Below are positions 22,658-31,976 of a DNA stretch of 64,000 nucleotides, piece by piece (position 1 is the first letter of the stretch; every line of letters starts with the position of its first letter). Both the position numbers and the translations under genes were made by a program. The notes below the pieces were generated by a model. It did no database searches. It had not been told where the DNA came from and saw only the letters and a program-made list of their open reading frames with translations. This stretch comes from Poronia punctata (taxonomy: Eukaryota; Ascomycota; Sordariomycetes; Xylariales; Xylariaceae), in the NCBI GenBank assembly GCA_022579005.1, contig MU401459.1, positions 1 to 64,000 on the forward strand, read 5' to 3'.

Positions 22658-22762
22658 GCCCTGGTAGCTCAATTGGTTAGAGCGTCGGACTTTTACAATT
22701 ATGTCTTTGATATATATGTCTTTGTCATCCGAAGGCTGCGGGTTCGACCCCCGCCTGGGGCG
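22658..22762 (+). tRNA. tRNA-Lys (UUU anticodon) with 31-nt intron
   Basis: A full cloverleaf can be drawn: acceptor GCCCTGG/CTGGGGC with discriminator G, D arm GCTC-AATTGGTTA-GAGC, anticodon stem TCGGA/TCCGA, variable loop AGGCT, and T arm GCGGG-TTCGACC-CCCGC. The anticodon loop reads CT-TTT-A. A 31-nt intron (22696-22726) follows position 37 directly, the canonical site for eukaryotic nuclear tRNA introns. Boxes A (TAGCTCAATTGG) and B (GGTTCGACC) are intact. Two weak G-T pairs occur in the acceptor stem. Confidence 0.9.
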
Positions 22763-22814
22763 TGTGTTTGATGGGTTACCTGGGAAGGACGACGATGACA
22801 TTTGTCTTGTTTAA

Positions 22815-22886
22815 AGCTAGCTAGCTCAGTGGAAGAGCGCCGGGCTCATAACCCGGAGGTCGATTGATCGAAACAATCGCTAGCTA
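22815..22886 (+). tRNA. Initiator tRNA-Met (CAU anticodon)
   Basis: 72 nt with acceptor AGCTAGC/GCTAGCT and discriminator A, D arm GCTC-AGTGGAA-GAGC, anticodon arm CCGGG-CTCATAA-CCCGG, variable AGGTC, and T arm GATTG-ATCGAAA-CAATC. Three features identify the eukaryotic initiator rather than the elongator: the A1-U72 pair, three G-C pairs at the base of the anticodon loop, and the T loop beginning with A (AUCGAAA instead of TTCGA). It lies 52 bp downstream of tRNA-Lys in the same orientation. A T-rich stretch follows at 22900-22930 and may serve as the Pol III terminator. Confidence 0.93.
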
Positions 22887-23175
22887 AAACACCATCAATT
22901 TTTTTTTCTTTTTTTCTTTTTTCTTTTTTTCTCTTATCTAGTAGGTACTCTTGTTTTTGGATCTTGAGGTTGAGGTAGCAGTGACTACATATATTAATGA
23001 TAGGCATGGCAGATAATAGGTATAAATACCTAAGTATTCTACTCATACCTACTGTACATATATATCTTACTTTATAAATCCTTTCTTTTAGGACTTCAGA
23101 TATTTACACATGCTATATAGAGAATAATTTTCGCATCAAAACTTACCTTTTTGCATAGGTAGGTAATTCAGTACG

Positions 23176-24501
23176 TCATTCATCAACAGCCCTGTCGACA
23201 AGCACAATCTTCCCGCCAGGTCGTATCGCAGACCTGAATATCTTGAACCAATTCGGCTCGCCCCCTATGTCATCCAATTGTTCAATCTCGGCCGCGGTCA
23301 CGTCATCGTACCGTGTCTCGAAACTGTAGCTCTGTAGTCCGGCGATGACCAGCGTTTTAAGCTGCAGGTGACGACCCATCTCCCTTGCCCTATCTATGAT
23401 TTGGTACTTACTGAGACATCTCCGACTCGTGTTCAAGTCGTGGCTGTAGATTCGCAAGTCGAGGAAGACACTCTCGAGATTCGGCATCTTGGACCACGAC
23501 AGCCATAGATGAGCGGCTCTGTCGAGGTCCAAAGCGTCGTCTAGACCTTGAGCTTGAGCTTCGGAGTCTGTAATACCGGCAATCCTTCCCAAGCTTTCTG
23601 CGTTGACTTGCATCAGGTTCAACGGAGAGTGGAGTGCGATATGTCGGAGATCCTGATAAGCAGGGGCCGAACAACCTAGAAATGCTGCCTTCTTGGTTAC
23701 ACCGATTGGCTCGTCGTCGAATGGTAGGACTGCCTTGGCCTTTTCACCCCGGAGAGGTAGAAGATCCCTCCAGTTATTATCGGAAACCTTTACCGTCGTG
23801 GTTTCTTTACCTGTTCCGAGAGTAAAGACGTGCGTGTGGTTGCGATGGAATTGCCTGATATACTCTGAAGAAAACATTCCGTTAATAGTCGTCGCGGTAC
23901 GATTAAAGTCTGCTGAGGGGGTGAGTATTCCATCCTCGATAAAACCCAGGGAAAGCTCACCTACTACTTCCAGGTCTGTGCCTCGCGTATAAGTTACCAC
24001 TTGAGTCGAGTTATCTCCTGGTGCCAGTGTCCTTTCTCGGTGAATCTTCCAATCGGGAACGAGGAGATTAAGCGCACATGTTGGTTCCGGTGCTGATATA
24101 TGCGCGATCACCATCGCCATCAGTTCGGGGGGGAGACGGGCCACATTCGACTTCTTCCTCCTTTTCGGATAACTAGAGCGACTATCGCTTCTGCATGTTT
24201 CCGAGAATGACCTCTTCCTCCGAGAAGGCGTTGGTATGCATCTATTCGCGGTAGCGGCCAAGTTGGAAACCCTACCATTTTGGCTCGTCAAGGTACTACT
24301 AGGATGGCCGTCTGATTCGTGGTGGTTTTGGTTTCCACCGTCTAAACATTGTTTTGCTGGCGACGTCGCTTCGTCACCTAGTGTCATGTCTTCCTTTGGG
24401 GTTTCATCGCAACCAACTCCGCACATGGGCCATTGCAAGGCAAAGTCAAAGACGTCCATCATATCCCCACAGACGGGTTCCGCTTCCAGGCGGAAAGCCA
24501 T
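23176..24501 (-). CDS. F-box-like hypothetical protein
   Basis: A single uninterrupted frame of 441 aa on the minus strand. Residues about 95-120 are very basic (SRRKRSF, YPKRRKKSN), resembling a nuclear localisation signal. They precede ARLPPELMAMVIAHI at about 121-135, the LPxEL start of an F-box-like helix. The rest is mixed alpha/beta with a Leu-rich segment (WLSWSKMPNLESVFLDLRIY, LKTLVIAGLQSY), as in many lineage-specific fungal F-box proteins that describe a structure without a defined substrate. If it is an F-box protein it would bridge Skp1 and a target in an SCF ubiquitin ligase. The motif is short, so this is tentative; the coding status is firm because of length and codon use. Confidence 0.8.
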   Translation of the reverse strand: MAFRLEAEPVCGDMMDVFDFALQWPMCGVGCDETPKEDMTLGDEATSPAKQCLDGGNQNHHESDGHPSSTLTSQNGRVSNLAATANRCIPTPSRRKRSFSETCRSDSRSSYPKRRKKSNVARLPPELMAMVIAHISAPEPTCALNLLVPDWKIHRERTLAPGDNSTQVVTYTRGTDLEVVGELSLGFIEDGILTPSADFNRTATTINGMFSSEYIRQFHRNHTHVFTLGTGKETTTVKVSDNNWRDLLPLRGEKAKAVLPFDDEPIGVTKKAAFLGCSAPAYQDLRHIALHSPLNLMQVNAESLGRIAGITDSEAQAQGLDDALDLDRAAHLWLSWSKMPNLESVFLDLRIYSHDLNTSRRCLSKYQIIDRAREMGRHLQLKTLVIAGLQSYSFETRYDDVTAAEIEQLDDIGGEPNWFKIFRSAIRPGGKIVLVDRAVDE

Positions 24502-25439
24502 GACGTGTCGGTTCTAGCCTGGCTTGTGCCGGCCTTTTGTAAAAAGTCCGATGTTATGACTCCCTTCTGTGGACTATAAACTTTCCCTTAGCCTTGCTTG
24601 ACCTTGGGTGAACGTACGTGTGTATATTCGGACACTCATTGCGACGTTGGGTCGGAATTCTATATGAACCGTTTCTTTGTTTATATTTTCGTCTGACGAC
24701 AATGAAGCTCGGGAAGTGCTTGTTTGAGCAAAACACAACGTGCTTTGTTTTCCCCATGTTTTGACCGCAACAATGCATTGTCATAGGCACAGAGAGATAT
24801 ACAAACCTTCTAGGTACTCGTAGACGTACGACAAAAGGAAAATATACCGTCTAGGCAGGTAATAACGAGGATAGCTCTTCATCCATTTTTGAGCTATGCG
24901 TCTGAAGACTGACAGGCGTTACCTAGACCTGTTAGCCGATACCATCCGAAGAGACCAAGATATCGACAGGTGCGTGTATATATATGGGTCTGCGTGTCAA
25001 GATCTCAACTCAAGATGCAACGGTCCTATTTATCTGAAGTGGTACATGCCCCTGAAGAAATCGGCGGATGAAGCACGTAGGTACTCGAAAGATATTCTGC
25101 ACGCATATATCGTAGCCATGTGACGTATCGTATGAAAGTGCCACACTGAGGCGCCACAGACCCATTCTCAGCCTTTTAGCATTGGGACCTGATTTCCCAA
25201 AGCAGAAAGGAGGAGACTAGTACCTTTTTCTAACCAAGAATAGAAAGGATTGTCATTACCTACAGGGTCCAGCTGACGGGAGTTGTCGATGATTGCCCCG
25301 GTAATAACAGATGAACTGATAAGCGAATGCCGGCATCGCAAGGAGTCGTCATCTCGTGACGGACCTTGACCTTTGATATTCCTCACCTTTAGACATCATC
25401 AAATTCTATCATCGGGGGTTTCTAGGGAACGAGATCAAT
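24502..25439. other. Divergent intergenic region
   Basis: About 940 bp between the divergently transcribed F-box-like gene (-) and the M28 peptidase gene (+), so both promoters lie here. Two short open frames (24554-24790 -, 24896-25123 +) show nothing recognisable. Confidence 0.5.
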
Positions 25440-27415
25440 ATGGTTGGGTTCAATCGGCTATCTCTGATAGCCACGGCTGCGGCTTTCCACCAGTCTGCGC
25501 TTGCCCAGCTCCAGCAACCTTTAATAGCAGATAGCGCGAGCCGCGGTGACTTGGACCGGTTGGGAAAGAAACCACTGGTCGACACGGAGCTTCTCCAAGC
25601 TAGCATCAGTATCGACAGCTTGTTCGAGCGCGCCGAAGCTCTTTATGACTTGGCAAAGTCTTCCGAGGATGAGTGGAATCACCCTACGCGCGTCATTGGG
25701 AGTAAAGGTACGTTTGTCTTCCTTCTTTCCTGAAATATGAGAGATGCGCCGGTGGGTTTAGATGTTAATCAAATCTCACCTGGTATAAACAGGACACCAG
25801 AAGACGCTGGAGTACATCACTTCCGAGATAGAGCGTCTCGGAGACTACTACAAGTACTCCACCCAGCCCTTCCCAGCCGTCATGGGTCAGGTGTTCGAAT
25901 CCCGTCTTGTCCTGGGACACACCGTTCCTGGCTCAGCTACTGCCATGTCCTTGACGCCTCCCACTGCCAAGAAGCAGCCAGTCTACGGTGATTTGGTATT
26001 GGTAGATAATGTAGGATGCGAGGCTTCCGATTACCCGGCTGAGCTAGACGGCAACATCGCCTTCATCAAGCGCGGCATCTGTCCCTTCGGGACAAAGTCC
26101 GAGCTTGCGGGCGCTGCTGGTGCTGTGGCTGCTGTCATCTACAACTCCAATCCGGATGGCATGAGTGGCACGCTCGGTACGCCGGCGCCGCATCACGTAG
26201 CGACTTTTGGTCTGTCGGGCGGGGACGCACAGCCGATCGTCGAAAAGCTTGAAGCGGGCGAGGTCGTGGATTCTATCGCCTATATTGATTCTATTGTTAA
26301 TACTATCAATACGACCAACATCATCATTCAGACGGTCGAGGGTGATCCTGACAACTGTGTCATGCTTGGGGCTCACAGTGATAGTGTTGGCGAAGGGCCG
26401 GGCATCAATGGTACGTTGAAACCGCAGATATTCCTTGCACTGTGAAAGGGCAGTAATCCCGGTGAAAAGCAGAGTTCGGCTAACACAGTGTGATTTTTCG
26501 GTCATAGACGATGGTTCGGGTAGTTTGACTTTGCTTGAAGTTGCTACGCGTCTGACCAATTTCACGGTTAACAACTGTGTTCGTTTTGCTTGGTGGGCTG
26601 GAGAAGAGGAGGTTAGTACAGTAATTTCATCATACCCGCACCTTCCTTTTCTTTTCAGATTTTTCTATTCATGTGTCTCTCGCTGCTCTCCACAGCAGGC
26701 ACGTGGCAGTGTGTCTGGGCAGACCGTTTCCCTACAGATACCTAACAAGCTTTCAATAATGGAAACTAACTGTGCGCAACTTTGCGTAAACAGGGTCTTC
26801 TCGGTTCCGATTATTACGTCGAGGTACTCCCCGAGGAAGAGAACCGAAAGATCCGTCTCTTCATGGATTACGACATGATGGGCAGCCCCAACTTTGCCTA
26901 CCAGATTTACAATGCAACCAATGCGATTAACCCCACGGGATCCGAGCAGCTCCGGGACCTGTACGTAGACTGGTATGAATCCAAGGGCCTGAACTACACA
27001 TTCATACCCTTCGATGGCCGCAGCGACTATGACGCCTTCATCAAGAACGGAATTCCCGGAGGCGGTATCGCTACAGGCGCAGAGGGTGTGAAAACAAAGG
27101 AAGAACAGGAAATGTTTGGCGGAAAGGCCGGGGATTGGTACGATCCTTGCTATCACCAACTCTGTGACGATGTCGGGAACGTGAATGCTACAGCTTGGCT
27201 TGTTAATACCCAGGTAAGTGCTGTTTTACCCCCTCTTTTCTTATCAATGGTCTTTTTTTTTTTTTAAATGGGGGCTAACTAGGATGTAGCTTGTTGCTCA
27301 CTCCGTTGCAACTTACGCGGCCTCTTTTGAGGGCTTTCCTGAACGCGAGTTTGGACAGGTCTTGGGAGCCGGACAGGAGGATCGGATGTATCATGGCCGT
27401 TATTTGGTTAGGTAA
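25440..27415 (+). CDS. M28 zinc aminopeptidase with PA domain (aminopeptidase Y/Lap2 type)
   Basis: Five exons, 25440-25707, 25793-26410, 26508-26611, 26794-27213 and 27290-27415, encode 511 aa. A signal peptide (LSLIATAAAFHQSALAQ) is followed by a pro-region, a protease-associated domain (GDLVLVDNVGCEASDYP, GNIAFIKRGICPFGTKSELAGAAGA) and the M28 catalytic domain. Zinc ligands and general base are visible: His284 in GAHSDSVGEGPG, Asp296 in NDDGSGS, the Glu run in WAGEEEGLLGSDYY, Asp in MDYDMMGSPN, and His in DPCYHQLCDD. The enzyme removes N-terminal residues from peptides, in the vacuole or outside the cell. The protein ends RYLVR; the stop overlaps a possible GTAAGA donor, so a further short exon cannot be excluded. 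Confidence 0.92.
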
Positions 27416-28085
27416 GAAGATAATCATACGAACTATGGTTTGTAGTTACTTGTACTTGGAACATGGTGTCAGGGCAATATAAGCGCACGTATTTGTAAGG
27501 TGGATAAACCCTGGACTGGGTGACATTAGCTTCAATTCTACATAATGAATACTTTTACTTCTATCACATGAAATTCTCTGTTGTTTCATCCGTGCAAGCG
27601 TGGACCACGAGTTGTATGTCCGGCAGACTGCAGTGGAATATACCAGTAGGTTTACGGATATCCGCCAGAGAATACACCGTCCAGGGGAGGGCCTCGTAAT
27701 GTTTTCGTAGCTCCGTAGCTAGAAACCGAGATTGCCGCGTAATCCCTCCGGAGGCGGGTTGTTGGACCCCCGATACCAGACAGTATGAGTTTACATATGC
27801 TTGCTCGTGATTTAGGACCGAGTGTCTACAACTCGCTCAACATACGAGGAGAAACATGTATAAATATATCCCCATCTACCCATTCGTCTCTTCCTCTATA
27901 ACCAAGATCACCAAGGTCCTCGACTATCATACTCAAGCTCACCACTTTTACTCATCTTTCGAGTTCGACTATCCTAGTCTCCAAAGGCTTCTTCTCATCC
28001 AGCAATCAGAAGTCTTCCCAGAGCCCCCCGGTCATCTTGTACCTCCTCCTCCTCCTCCTTCCCCTCTCTGTTGGCAAACTACAAG
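27416..28085. other. Intergenic region upstream of the thaumatin-like gene
   Basis: About 670 bp between two tandem plus-strand genes, with no coding signal. The last 60 bp upstream of the ATG at 28086 form a pyrimidine-rich tract (CCTCCTCCTCCTCC), frequent in fungal core promoters of well-expressed genes. Confidence 0.5.
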
Positions 28086-29022
28086 ATGTTTGCCCATATG
28101 TTTCTCTCTTGGTTCCTCCTCGCCCTTGTCGCCCTTGTCGCCGTCGGGATGGGCATCCCCTTCGACGGCAAGGCCCAGATAACTGGTGCCCCCGGGGATT
28201 TCACCATCACCTTGGTGAATTCCCACACCGCCCCGATAACCACCGCGCACAGGTCCAACGAACACCAGAACCCCCCTGTGCCTAGTGCGATCCATGGGGA
28301 GGGGGACGTGCCGCCGGGGTCTACCGTGCATGTGGTCCTGCCGACGAGGGTGAGTAAAAAAAAAAACTGCATTTTCAATTCAATGAGACATAAATGATTG
28401 ACAACAAACAAAAAAATAGTACGCGGGTGTGGTCGCCATTGCGGAGGCCAAGCAAGTGGTAAAGGACCGGGACAGCCTGATCGAGTCTTCGTTCGATGTC
28501 CCCCCAAATGGAGGCCCCGCTGCGAGAATCGCCCTAGACGTAAGCTATGTGTAAGTCTTCCCTTTCCCCGTCCCTTTCCCTTCTCTCCCCTTTCCGGTAG
28601 TCAAAATGCTAACCTTTTTCACCCACAGTGACGGATTCTCCGTACCAATCGTCTGCGGCTGCAGCGGCAAGATCTACACGGGCTGCAACCTCAACCTGCT
28701 CGACACCTGTGCCCCGCACGTACGAGAAGACGCCGGCCACTGCAAAAACATCTACCGTGACGGGGAGGCAACGCCGAAACAGTTCACGGAATGTGCCGGC
28801 ATGGCTTATACCTTCCCGGGCGATCACGATGCTTTGGCCAATGGCTTTGCGGGGTGCGAACATGCCGCGACGTGTTGTGTTGGCACGGCCTGTCCGCCGC
28901 ATCATAGGCAGAAGTTGTGTCCGGATGGGCCGGGTAAGAGGAAGGCTTGTGGTGGTGGTGGTGGTGGTGCTTCGTCTTCCCCCTCCTCGGAGGCGGAAGT
29001 TGAGGATCCTTGGGAGAGATAA
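28086..29022 (+). CDS. Thaumatin-like secreted protein
   Basis: Three exons, 28086-28349, 28420-28550 and 28629-29022, encode 262 aa. A hydrophobic signal peptide (MFLSWFLLALVALVAVGMG) is followed by an N-terminal half with FTITLVNSHTAPITTAH and GDVPPGSTVHVVLP. Exon junctions then give LDVSYV-DGFSVPIVCGCSG, corresponding to the DVS(L/Y)VDGF core of thaumatin-like proteins. Cys-rich segments follow: TGCNLNLLDTCAP, HCKNIY, FTECAGMAYTFPGDHDALA and ATCCVGTACPP. The last ~35 residues are a Gly- and Ser-rich acidic tail. Fungal thaumatin-like proteins are extracellular and some act on beta-1,3-glucan; activity here is unproven. The three phases (0, then 2) fit, and the first intron contains an A-rich stretch right after GTGAGT. 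Confidence 0.8.
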
Positions 29023-29977
29023 GGCTCACCCCCCCCCTTTTCCTTTCCTTTGTCTTCCTGCTTGTGTGGTGAGAAACGTGCCGGAACTGGAGAATTGTTC
29101 AAGACCCGCTATCGCTAGTATGCGATATAATACCGTCATGTTTATCGATTTAGAAGGGATTCTTACCGAGAAGGGGTTATATAGACTAGATAAAAGCGTG
29201 CAGGTATCATGGAATGTTTTGTATGTTAGTAGGTACCTACCTATTGAGAGCTAGGTTGCCTTTTTTCCGTCATGGCTACAACGTTTTATTAACCAGCTCA
29301 GCACCTTAGACCATGTCTCTTGGGTACACTTTTTGTCTTAGGTACAATACCTGAGCTAAAAGGGGGAAAGGGTGAAATGGCTAAAAGAATAATAAAACGT
29401 TGTTTGATATATCATAAGTAGACCGCCGCTCAATGCAGCAGCTCGTGATCAGATTCAGGACCTCCTGTTATGCACTTATGCAGATTTGGTGTGATAAGTC
29501 AATAAAACACAACTATTCGTATAGATATAATTAATTGTTTACTGAGTCCTAACATAACTTTTCTCCGAATGAACTTCATTGGATGATCTCATCATGCATC
29601 TCGTAGGTACGTCGCTCGACTGGGCAATGCGACCAAGCACAACAAGTTTGAACCTAGGCATCTCACCCCATTTGGATGTTTGATGGTCTACAAGTAGGTA
29701 GGTACCCTATCGTACTCGTAGATAGGTGCTGCTAAAACCTGGCAACATCTCAATAACCGGCCCCCTACACGACACCCCTGCTCGCCGATATTATCACCGA
29801 TAACAGGGTCTATAATGGCATTCACTTTCACATAGAATAAAATAGTTTGCAACACGGCATCACCTTATCATTCTTAACATCCTATCGCGTCTTTTCTCGA
29901 CCGCCCCCGTGGACGTTTCTCATACCTACCTACATATTAGCGTACGTTACGCCATCAAACTGTCTCAGCCCTAAAAC
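29023..29977. other. Intergenic region between thaumatin-like and RING-CH genes
   Basis: About 950 bp, tandem orientation, no coding signal that I can support. GTAGGTACC-type repeats occur at about 29225-29245 and 29690-29705. Confidence 0.45.
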
Positions 29978-31285
29978 ATGGAGACGTCGGTACCCGAGGC
30001 ATCGATACCCGAACCGGAAGTCCCGACGACGACATCATCTTCTCCCCCTACATCCGGTCCACCCCCAAACACACGGCGATGCTTCGTCTGTCTCGCCGAC
30101 GAACCAGAGACCACTCTGCCGGTAGACTGGTCCACCCCTTGCGAATGCTCCCTAGAGGGTCATCAAGAATGTCTACTCGCCTGGGTCACCGATCTAGAGG
30201 CGCAGGGAAAGGAAGTAAAGTGTCCGGTCTGCAAGTCGCCCATCGTCGTGACGGAGCGGTACGACCTCGCCATCCAACTAAGCAACGCCCTGCAAAGCAA
30301 GTTTTCGAGATGGTCGCCTAGGATTCTGCTGGGCTTCATCGCCTCGGGCACGCTCTTCAGCAGTTCCCTCTACGGCATCAACGCCATCTCCTGGTTCGCC
30401 GGCCCCGAAGCTGCCAGCGATTTCCTGCTCCAGACCAAAGACACGACCTTTCTCCGACTGATACGGCGTATCCCGCAAGAGCAGCCCATCAATCTGGTGC
30501 ACTTCAGCATCCTTCCACTCATCGCCCCGGCGCTCATACTAAACCGGATGAATATCGCCGACGTGGTAACGCTGCCTACGTCGTTAATAGTATGTTATTC
30601 TCCCCACCTTTCACCTCCCTCGTCGTCACTGGAACTAACTTACGCTTATAAATAGTATGCCTCGTTGTTCGACCATCCCAGCAAAGTCCTCTCCTGGCCG
30701 CCCTCGCCAGACCGAGTGATGGCCCTCTATCCCGTCCTCAAATCCGCTTATTTCCACATGCACCATGCGATATCCACCCGTCTAGAAAAGTCATGGGCCA
30801 CCAAGGCCCGTATAATAAACTCGGAACAGGGTTCGCACCACCACACGATGCACGACGTCGCTCCGCAGCCCGAGCCCGCCGTCGCGGCCATGAACATCCT
30901 CGACCTCGAGATCGATATCCAGATAGGGGAACCCGACGACGACGACGACAACAACGGCGACGGCTTGGTCGATAACGGCGGCTTGCCGCGATACAGAACC
31001 GCCGATCCGATCAACTTCATTGCCGGCGCGCTCCTGTGGCCCGGCGTCTGCTATGGTGCCGGGGAACTGCTGCGACGGTTGTTACCTACGCGGTTCATCA
31101 GTAAACCCTCCTCGTCCGCCCCGCCGACTGGCCTGCTCCAGGAGCGATGGGGTCGGAGCTTGATTGGAGGTTGTCTATTCGTCGTCTTGAAAGATGCTTT
31201 CTTCCTGTATATCAAGTATAAGAAGATGATGAATCGGCCTTATAGGAAAATCAAGAACTCGGATAAGCGGAATATACGCAATTGA
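29978..31285 (+). CDS. RING-CH (MARCH-type) membrane E3 ligase-like protein
   Basis: Two exons, 29978-30589 and 30656-31285, encode 413 aa. After a Pro/Ser/Thr-rich start, residues 35-85 form a RING-CH finger with C4HC3 spacing: C35-x2-C38, C55-x-C57, H62-x2-C65, C82-x2-C85. Hydrophobic helices follow (WSPRILLGFIASGTLFSSSLYGI, FSILPLIAPALILN and, near the C-terminus, FIAGALLWPGVCYGAGELL and GGCLFVVLKDAFFLYI), so the protein is likely a multi-pass membrane E3 ubiquitin ligase of the endomembrane system. An acidic Asp/Asn run (DDDDDNNGDG) lies in the cytosolic loop. The intron is phase 0 with GTATGT, a GGAACTAAC branch and TAG. Substrates cannot be inferred. Confidence 0.87.
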
Positions 31286-31976
31286 AAAAAATAAAATTGA
31301 AAAGAAAAGAAGGGTCATCACTTTTAAAATTTATTAACGGGTTGAAAGCATTTTTTTACTAGGCGTTTTGTGTTTTTGTATTGATCGATTGATGGATCGG
31401 ATGATATCGGTAGGCAGGTATGTTATAGAAACTTGAGGTTCGTCTTCTGGCGAATAGAGGAGGCAACCTTTGTTTCAATCCCTCATGCGCCGTTTGGAAT
31501 GATACCCCTGTCTGTAAATCGCTACACAAGAGGATTACATAAATAGATAAATACCTACCTACTTACCTGAGGAATGCCTTGGGGGTGAAGGGCTCTCGTC
31601 CATGTAAGGAGGGCGAAATACGAGTAAGCTCGACATGCTTCGAAACGCGACCATGAAGGGCCTCGGGATACAAAGAAGATAACCTGGCACAATAGAGACT
31701 TTTGGACTCGAACGCTACGAGAGTTTTAGGAGGTAAACAATAGGACTCAAGAATCTGAAAGCGAAGAAATGAGGTGTAGCGGCATTCTTTCGCAAAGTGC
31801 AAGAATAGGGACATATACATATACGTAATTTCAGCCATAGAAGCCTATATATAAAACTATTCCGGGCCATCAAAGAAAAAGAGTTCGTCACTCATTGGAA
31901 AAACCTCCGTCGCATAATCCTCGCAATCCTAACCTAAGGTACCTAGGTTAGGGCTGTTTCACCCGCCCAGCTACGG
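31286..31976. other. Intergenic region between convergent RING-CH and AAA genes
   Basis: About 690 bp holding two 3' ends. A 91-codon open frame on the minus strand (31563-31838) has no recognisable feature and is not called. Confidence 0.45.
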
